Below are positions 6,615 to 10,082 of a DNA stretch of 10,082 nucleotides, in pieces (position 1 is the stretch's first letter; each line of letters opens with the position of its first letter). The notes below the pieces were generated by a model. That model was not told where the DNA came from. It saw nothing but the letters and a program-made list of their open reading frames with translations, and searched no databases. The DNA lies in the NCBI GenBank assembly GCA_029941175.1, contig JAPYRM010000024.1, positions 1 through 10,082 on the forward strand, in the 5' to 3' direction. This stretch comes from Halobacteriales archaeon (lineage in GTDB: Archaea; Halobacteriota; Halobacteria; Halobacteriales; Hikarchaeaceae). A program made the position numbers and the translations under genes.

Positions 6615-7688
6615 ATGAAACTAGGCTCTGCAACCAATTTCAACAAACTTGGGACTATTGGCATTGAAGAAGAATACTTCATTGTAGACTCTATGGGGAT
6701 GCCTGTCAACACGACCGGTCCACTCGCCGAAGGATCCGATGCTCCTGGTTTTCTTAAGAATAATATCGATCACGAACTCTTCAAATTCATAATTGAATGC
6801 AGAACTCCTGTATCGAAAAACCTTAAAGAAGCTAATTCAGCTTTATTAAAAATGAGAGAAGACCTACGCTCGCACGTTCAAAATTATGGATTCGAGTTAG
6901 CAGTTTCCGGACTACATCCTGCGGCACTATGGAGGGAACTTGAACACGTAGGGTCTCCTAGGTATGTGGCTCAACTCAACAGAATCCAATACCCTCAACA
7001 CAGAAACACCACCGCGGGTTTACATGTCCATTTTGGTGTAGATGACGCCGAAAAAGCAATATGGATGGTGAATCAATGCCGTCCCTCACTCCCTCTTTTG
7101 TTGGCCCTTTCTTCGAATTCTCCGTATTGGAATGGATTCGATACCGGTCTAGAATCTGCACGGGCACTCATTTTTGAGTCTCTGCCTAATACTGGTATGC
7201 CTATCGAATTTTCTAATATGTCCGATTATCTACATTTCGAGCGTTTAATGGTGGAAACCAACTCAATTTTTGATCGAGGGGCACTTTGGCATGATGTTCG
7301 TCCTCATACTGAAAATGGAACTGTCGAAATCAGAATTATGGATGCCCAAACTCAGACCGAACGATCAGCACACCTTTTAGAGTATATCTATTATCTATTA
7401 TCTGATCTCTCCGAACGATATGACGATGGGGACTCTGGAGAATCCCATCGACTTGAAATTTTATGTGAAAATAAGTGGAGATCCCTTCGATATGGCTATA
7501 ATTCTACCTTCATTAATTGGGAAACTTCCAACCAAATCGATCTCATCGATCTAGTTGAATCCGAGTGCCAGCGCCTTGGAACTTCTAGTTTACGTACTCT
7601 CTATGATCTAGGTTCTGGACCTTCTTCGCAACGGGATCAATACAACAGCGGTGGGATCGACGCTCTTTGTAGGGGTCTAATCATCTGA
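6615..7688 (+). CDS. gshA: Glutamate-cysteine ligase, GCS2/YbdK family (haloarchaeal GshA type)
   Basis: An ATP-dependent carboxylate-amine ligase of the GCS2 family, predicted to join glutamate and cysteine. In haloarchaea the product gamma-glutamylcysteine is the main small thiol, in place of glutathione. Length (357) matches the family. Visible: GIEEEYFIVD at 16-25 with the metal/ATP-binding acidic cluster, TTAGLHVHFGV at about 132-142 (His137, His139), LLALSSNSPYWNGFDTGLES, then DVRPHTENGTVEIRIMDAQT near the C-terminal third, all in the usual order. YbdK relatives without the cysteine activity exist, so the substrate rests on taxonomic inference: I recall haloarchaeal gshA lying close to nop5/fibrillarin genes, as here. 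Its stop shares one base with the coaD start (TGATG), so translation is probably coupled. No second glutathione-synthesis gene is visible. Confidence 0.85.
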   Translation: MKLGSATNFNKLGTIGIEEEYFIVDSMGMPVNTTGPLAEGSDAPGFLKNNIDHELFKFIIECRTPVSKNLKEANSALLKMREDLRSHVQNYGFELAVSGLHPAALWRELEHVGSPRYVAQLNRIQYPQHRNTTAGLHVHFGVDDAEKAIWMVNQCRPSLPLLLALSSNSPYWNGFDTGLESARALIFESLPNTGMPIEFSNMSDYLHFERLMVETNSIFDRGALWHDVRPHTENGTVEIRIMDAQTQTERSAHLLEYIYYLLSDLSERYDDGDSGESHRLEILCENKWRSLRYGYNSTFINWETSNQIDLIDLVESECQRLGTSSLRTLYDLGSGPSSQRDQYNSGGIDALCRGLII

Positions 7689-8164
7689 TGTCGTCTTCCA
7701 AAAATGCTATCTTTGGAGGTACGTTTGACCCTCTTCACGACGGACATCGAAGCTTATTCGAACACGCATTCGAGTTAGGAAATGTCACCGTTGGGCTTAC
7801 CAGTGATGAACTAGCATATGACACTCGGCCCATCCCTCGGCCAATTCGGCCTTTCCTCGACAGAGAACAAGACCTTATATCTGAACTTCTTCCCCTCTCA
7901 AAAATCCACTCAAGAACCTTTGAAATTCTAGAATTGATCACACCAACTTCCATAGCTTCCGAAGGCCAATATGATGTGCTTGTGGTTTCTCCTGAAACAG
8001 AACCAATCTCCCACTTAATAAATCAAATCCGAAAAGAAAACGGTTTAAAACCGTTATCCGTAGTGACTGTCCCTTTCGTCCATTCTACAGATGGAAAAAT
8101 TATATCTAGTACTCGAATACTTTCTGGTGAAATAGATTCCAATGGAAATGTCATTTCACCATGA
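7688..8164 (+). CDS. coaD: Phosphopantetheine adenylyltransferase, archaeal type
   Basis: Transfers AMP from ATP to 4'-phosphopantetheine to give dephospho-CoA, the penultimate step of CoA synthesis. It is a 158-residue nucleotidyltransferase of the archaeal/eukaryotic-like branch. The motif GGTFDPLHDGH (10-20) contains the HxGH element and ISSTR (139-143) is the second nucleotide-binding motif; both are intact. Length is typical (150-170). The ATG overlaps the ligase stop by one base, placing two thiol-cofactor genes side by side: gamma-glutamylcysteine and CoA both consume cysteine. The 3' end overlaps the convergent TFB-like gene by 9 bases. Residues about 118-123 are encoded by a near-palindrome, AACGGTTT-A-AAACCGTT, at 8039-8055. 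The family call is firm. Confidence 0.93.
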   Translation: MSSSKNAIFGGTFDPLHDGHRSLFEHAFELGNVTVGLTSDELAYDTRPIPRPIRPFLDREQDLISELLPLSKIHSRTFEILELITPTSIASEGQYDVLVVSPETEPISHLINQIRKENGLKPLSVVTVPFVHSTDGKIISSTRILSGEIDSNGNVISP

Positions 8165-8506
8165 TGGAGGGTCAAAACCCGCAATCTTTAAAGTATCTTT
8201 CCATCTCCCTTGTATCGTCAAACGCGACACGCCCATTTTATCTGCAATCTCCTGCTGTGATCTTCCTTCTCCTGCAATCAGCGAACCAACATAAATGCCT
8301 GTCGCAATAGCAGCCGGTTTCGACCTTTCCATTTCTGGTATGTCTGATAAGTATATCTCTACTGCATATGACTTAGCACGTGCACCGAGATTCAATTCGT
8401 TTGCAACCCGGCCGATCTCAGAAATCCATTCCGACTGTTCAACATGATCTTTTGCCGTGTGCACAATACTCTCTCGTTTTTCTGTTATATATAATCTCAC
8501 TTTCAA
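8156..8506 (-). CDS. Stand-alone single cyclin-repeat, TFB (TFIIB) C-terminal-like protein
   Basis: A 116-residue protein matching only one cyclin repeat of archaeal TFB. Residues about 25-108 fit the second TFB repeat: a region of helices, then RSKPAAIATGIYVGSLIAGE (82-ish), then a helix-turn-helix SQQEIADKMGVSRLTIQGRW that parallels the TFB BRE-reading helix (TQREVAE..VTEVTIRNRY). The N-terminal zinc ribbon, B-reader/finger and first cyclin repeat are absent, and a stop lies five codons upstream, so the protein is not a longer TFB. The start is uncertain: TTG at 8506 or GTG at 8500 (two residues shorter). It is probably a DNA-binding regulator rather than a full initiation factor. It overlaps coaD by 9 bases tail to tail and diverges from tRNA-Leu with a 57-base spacer containing one AT box. 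A degraded tfb gene is an alternative, but the frame is intact. Confidence 0.78.
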   Translation of the reverse strand: MKVRLYITEKRESIVHTAKDHVEQSEWISEIGRVANELNLGARAKSYAVEIYLSDIPEMERSKPAAIATGIYVGSLIAGEGRSQQEIADKMGVSRLTIQGRWKDTLKIAGFDPPSW

Positions 8507-8523
8507 TATTCTCTTGATTCAAA

Positions 8524-8538
8524 GAAAAACTTATTAAA
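8524..8538 (+). promoter_or_regulatory. BRE plus box A of tRNA-Leu, possibly shared with the divergent TFB-like gene
   Basis: The purine-rich GAAAAAC (8524-8530) followed by TTATTAAA (8531-8538) is a good archaeal BRE/TATA pair pointing right. The box centre is about 29 bases before the mature tRNA-Leu 5' end. The same AT box, read on the - strand as TTTAATAA, is centred about 28 bases before the TTG start of the TFB-like gene, but the flank on that side (GGGGATGG read leftward) is a poor BRE. Confidence 0.6.
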
Positions 8539-8563
8539 CCATCCCCACAAAAAGTCATAACCT

Positions 8564-8648
8564 GCATGGGTAGCCGAGCCAGGTCAAAGGCGCAGGGTTT
8601 AGGACCCTGTCTCGTAGGAGTTCGCAGGTTCGAATCCTGCCCCGTGCA
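8564..8648 (+). tRNA. tRNA-Leu (anticodon UAG)
   Basis: A complete 85-base type II cloverleaf. The acceptor stem GCATGGG pairs with CCCGTGC (8641-8647) with one G-T pair, and the discriminator is A at 8648. The anticodon stem CAGGG (8593-8597) pairs with CCCTG (8605-8609) around the loop TTTAGGA; the anticodon TAG at 8600-8602 reads CUA and probably other CUN leucine codons. The long variable arm (8610-8623) has a CTC/GAG stem, as expected for leucine tRNA. The T arm is GCAGG-TTCGAAT-CCTGC. There is no intron and no encoded CCA, which is usual in archaea. The convergent ferredoxin gene ends 13 bases downstream. Confidence 0.96.
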
Positions 8649-8661
8649 TGCCCTTCTTCAA

Positions 8662-8955
8662 CTAATCCAGTTCAACACTAGGGGGATACGCTCCCCTCTT
8701 TAAAATTAAATTGCTCTGGGGCCGGGCCATACAAGTCAAAGCATATCTCTCTCGCTCTTCTTTTGTCAATGCATGGGCTGCAGGCTGTACAACCTCTCCT
8801 TGGATAATTTCAGCACAACAAGCTAGGCACATTCCCACCCGGCACGAATATTCTTGGGCAATTCCATCTCTAAGGCATCCTCTTAATATTGTATGCTTAT
8901 CTGAAACTTCCAGGAATTCGTCCACACCTTCATATTCTACCTTATATTCTACCAT
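8662..8955 (-). CDS. Plant-type [2Fe-2S] ferredoxin
   Basis: A 97-residue soluble electron carrier with a single plant-type [2Fe-2S] domain. The cluster motif C-x4-C-x2-C is at Cys38, Cys43 and Cys46 (SCRVGMCLACC) and the fourth ligand is Cys75 (ALTCMARP). Two further cysteines, 27 and 47, are not expected ligands. The beta-grasp core covers the whole protein: there is none of the acidic N-terminal insertion of the main haloarchaeal ferredoxin (about 128 residues), which fits a non-salt-adapted host or a different ferredoxin subtype. The ATG at 8955 begins with the family's first beta strand (MVEYKVEY). A strong BRE/box A pair lies about 30 bases upstream. No reductase or oxygenase partner is adjacent, so the redox partner is unknown. 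It runs convergent with tRNA-Leu and divergent from the membrane-protein gene. Confidence 0.93.
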   Translation of the reverse strand: MVEYKVEYEGVDEFLEVSDKHTILRGCLRDGIAQEYSCRVGMCLACCAEIIQGEVVQPAAHALTKEERERYALTCMARPQSNLILKRGAYPPSVELD

Positions 8956-8981
8956 TGTTATTGTTAGACACTCTCCTGCTG

Positions 8982-8996
8982 AATTAAACTTTTCCC
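8982..8996 (-). promoter_or_regulatory. BRE plus box A of the ferredoxin gene
   Basis: Read on the - strand, GGGAAAAG is followed by TTTAATT, a good archaeal BRE/TATA pair. The TATA part (8982-8988) is centred about 30 bases before the ATG at 8955, consistent with a leaderless or near-leaderless mRNA. Confidence 0.55.
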
Positions 8997-9021
8997 ATTT
9001 TTTCCTCTAAAAACTAATAGC

Positions 9022-9029
9022 TAATATAT
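9022..9029 (+). promoter_or_regulatory. Candidate box A of the membrane protein-thioesterase operon
   Basis: TAATATAT is centred about 25 bases before the ATG at 9050, in the 94-base divergent spacer 8956-9049. The spacing fits leaderless transcription of the two-gene unit 9050-9806. Confidence 0.5.
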
Positions 9030-9049
9030 CCTCCCCTCTTATCCTGCAT

Positions 9050-9412
9050 ATGGATTTATCCGAAACTCCCTCTGAAATGATTTATGGGGGCACACTCGCA
9101 ATAGTATCTGGAATCTACTCTTTTCTGATGGGTTCTAGCTCCGTCATGTCCCCTTCTCTATTATCAACTATCCTCGGATCCATCGTCTTTATCCATGGGG
9201 CCATATTGTTATTCTCTCCTCACTCGATTTCAAAATTTTCTCGAGAAAGTGGACTCCTCATGATGCTTTATGGCATTCTAATGCTCACAAACCAGGTGAT
9301 CCTTCAACTGACTTCAATGATGATGGCAAATTGGGATATTGGGATGTTATCTCTAGCAATTTTAATGCTAGTCAGCGGCAGACTCATGGTCGCCAAAGCA
9401 GTACCTATGTGA
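9050..9412 (+). CDS. Small integral membrane protein, four predicted helices, unknown function
   Basis: I do not recognise a characterised family. The 120-residue protein has four hydrophobic segments at about 11-30, 36-56, 67-88 and 96-116, separated by short loops, and only a short polar N-terminus (MDLSETPSE). Charged residues are scarce: a basic patch after the second helix (SKFSRESG) and Arg/Lys near the C-terminus. The segments are Gly/Ser/Met-rich and resemble each other in pairs (GGTLAIVSGIYSFLMG and LGSIVFIHGAILLF), which could reflect an internal two-helix duplication; the general look recalls DUF308-like or small haloarchaeal membrane proteins, without assignment. The ATG at 9050 has a box A about 25 bases upstream. 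The thioesterase gene follows after 7 bases with a Shine-Dalgarno overlapping this gene's stop, so the two are almost certainly cotranscribed. Confidence 0.75.
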   Translation: MDLSETPSEMIYGGTLAIVSGIYSFLMGSSSVMSPSLLSTILGSIVFIHGAILLFSPHSISKFSRESGLLMMLYGILMLTNQVILQLTSMMMANWDIGMLSLAILMLVSGRLMVAKAVPM

Positions 9413-9415
9413 GGT
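9411..9415 (+). promoter_or_regulatory. Shine-Dalgarno site of the thioesterase gene
   Basis: GAGGT overlaps the TGA stop of the membrane-protein gene and ends 4 bases before the ATG at 9420. It is the clearest ribosome binding site in the window. It fits an internal operon gene, which, unlike first genes with leaderless mRNAs, needs a binding site. Confidence 0.6.
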
Positions 9416-9419
9416 AGAA

Positions 9420-9806
9420 ATGAATCAAGAACCCCATGTCACTAGCTTCGAAGTCAGATTCAGGGATTTAGATTCCATGGGCCACGTAAACAATGCAGTC
9501 TATGCAACATATTTAGAACAAGCCCGAATAAAATACTACGAAAGTATATTGGATATATCTTTAGACGAAGTAGACACTGTTATTGTACATCTCGAAATTG
9601 ACTATATCAAATCTCTGCAATTAGGTAATACGGTCTGCATCTCACTAATTGTGTCTTCAATAGGGACCTCTAGTGTTACTATGGATTATATCTTGACAAA
9701 TGGTTCTGAAAAGGTTGCTACTGCAAAAACAGTCCAAGTTCTGCTTGATGGTAAAACCGGAACTTCAACTCCAATTCCACAAACTTGGCGGGACTTAATG
9801 GGATAA
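9420..9806 (+). CDS. Hotdog-fold acyl-CoA thioesterase (4HBT/YbgC-FadM-like)
   Basis: A 128-residue single-domain hotdog protein of the 4HBT superfamily, predicted to hydrolyse acyl-CoA thioesters in the cytoplasm, normally as a tetramer. The active-site signature RFRDLDSMGHVNNAVY lies at 13-28; Asp16/Asp18 are the candidate catalytic acids and GHVNN begins the long central helix. Length is typical (125-145). A second conserved patch, VHLEIDYIKSLQLGN, corresponds to the strand and turn that form the dimer groove. It is preceded by a clear Shine-Dalgarno and follows the membrane-protein gene by 7 bases. A T-run terminator follows the stop. The convergent gene beyond is a CoA-transferase, so two CoA-ester enzymes meet here, though on opposite strands. 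Chain-length preference cannot be told. Confidence 0.92.
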   Translation: MNQEPHVTSFEVRFRDLDSMGHVNNAVYATYLEQARIKYYESILDISLDEVDTVIVHLEIDYIKSLQLGNTVCISLIVSSIGTSSVTMDYILTNGSEKVATAKTVQVLLDGKTGTSTPIPQTWRDLMG

Positions 9807-9819
9807 TTTTTTATTTTTT
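9807..9819 (+). terminator. T-rich archaeal terminator after the thioesterase gene
   Basis: Two runs of six T separated by a single A begin directly after the TAA stop at 9804-9806. Runs of T on the non-template strand are sufficient for intrinsic termination in archaea, and no hairpin is needed. The site also covers the stop of the convergent CoA-transferase gene. Confidence 0.6.
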
Positions 9820-10082
9820 ATCTCTTTGGAATTGTCCCTTGCAATCGGAGTATTTCAATATCTTCTTGAGTATATCCCATTTCACATAATATCTCTACAG
9901 TATGTTCTCCAAGTAGCGGAGGTGGGCCTCTAAAACCAGTCCTTGCGTTGCTATAGTTCAGGGGGTGATTGATAACCGGGATGCTCCCATACCCCTCTCG
10001 AACAATCTCCGAAATAATTCCTCTTGCTTCTGTCTGTTCATTATATATTGCCTCTTTCACCGATAATAAAGGCCCCACTGGC
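9818..10082 (-). CDS. Family III CoA-transferase (CaiB/BaiF), C-terminal fragment, start outside window
   Basis: The last 88 residues of a CaiB/BaiF-type (family III) CoA-transferase, which moves CoA between organic acids by an aspartyl-CoA intermediate. Recognisable C-terminal elements: GPLLSVKEAIYNEQTEARG (the P-x-x-x-x-x-E-x-x-x-x-EARG-like segment that precedes the closing domain), then HPLNYSNARTGFRGPPPLLGEHT, then EILCEMGYTQEDIEILRLQG, all in normal order to a normal family end. A GTG at 10078 could be read as a start, but the frame is open to the right edge and full-length members are 370-450 residues, so the gene is cut by the window and the catalytic Asp lies beyond it. It is convergent with the thioesterase gene, with 11 bases between stops. 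The acid substrate is unknown. Confidence 0.92.
   Translation of the reverse strand, partial: PVGPLLSVKEAIYNEQTEARGIISEIVREGYGSIPVINHPLNYSNARTGFRGPPPLLGEHTVEILCEMGYTQEDIEILRLQGTIPKR

Noticed and set aside
8039..8055. Perfect 8-base inverted repeat around one A (AACGGTTT-A-AAACCGTT), a possible operator.
   Set aside because: It lies inside coaD coding sequence far from any start, and encodes ordinary residues; a chance palindrome in AT-rich DNA is likely.
1..10082. CRISPR arrays, insertion sequences, integrase or attachment sites, including use of tRNA-Leu as an integration site.
   Set aside because: No direct repeat array, transposase or integrase motif, or duplicate of the tRNA 3' end was seen in the window.

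Overview
This window is archaeal. It has adjacent genes for NOP5 and fibrillarin (the C/D-box rRNA 2'-O-methylation machinery), an archaeal-type phosphopantetheine adenylyltransferase, a TFB-like cyclin-fold protein, a tRNA-Leu gene without an encoded CCA, and several TATA (box A) elements 25-30 bases upstream of start codons, as expected for leaderless transcripts. A haloarchaea-type glutamate-cysteine ligase directly after NOP5/fibrillarin and a YlbF-family protein with a Cys-rich C-terminus point to the haloarchaeal branch. However, base composition is AT-rich (roughly 40% GC by eye) and the proteins are not extremely acidic. My best guess is a marine, non-halophilic relative of Halobacteria such as the Hikarchaeia (Marine Group IV); this is inference, not proof.

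Layout. Bases 3-2927 (+ strand) hold the C-terminal part of a UbiD-family decarboxylase (cut by the window edge), a small alpha/beta-hydrolase of the phospholipase/carboxylesterase family, a YlbF-family protein and a UlaG-like metallo-beta-lactamase-fold hydrolase. Bases 2916-4993 (- strand) hold an ornithine cyclodeaminase/mu-crystallin-family protein followed by a D-2-hydroxyacid dehydrogenase, probably a two-gene operon acting on a 2-amino/2-oxo/2-hydroxy acid. A 101-base divergent promoter region follows. Bases 5095-8164 (+) hold nop5, flpA, a gshA-like glutamate-cysteine ligase and archaeal coaD; nop5/flpA overlap by 4 bases and gshA/coaD by 1. A single-cyclin-repeat TFB-like protein (-) meets coaD tail to tail and diverges from tRNA-Leu(UAG) (+). 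Next come a plant-type [2Fe-2S] ferredoxin (-), a small four-helix membrane protein and a hotdog thioesterase (+, probably cotranscribed), a T-rich terminator, and the C-terminal end of a family III CoA-transferase (-) cut by the right edge.

The window is very compact: convergent neighbours overlap or lie within about 13 bases of each other, and no gene-free stretch exceeds about 100 bases. The + strand is C-rich over G under genes of both orientations, so the differing codon choice of + and - genes probably reflects replication-strand bias rather than foreign origin. Most genes are ordinary metabolism and information processing. The points most worth a second look are the stand-alone TFB cyclin domain, the AT box lying almost symmetrically between it and tRNA-Leu, and two oxidoreductase-family proteins with non-canonical active-site or cofactor motifs.
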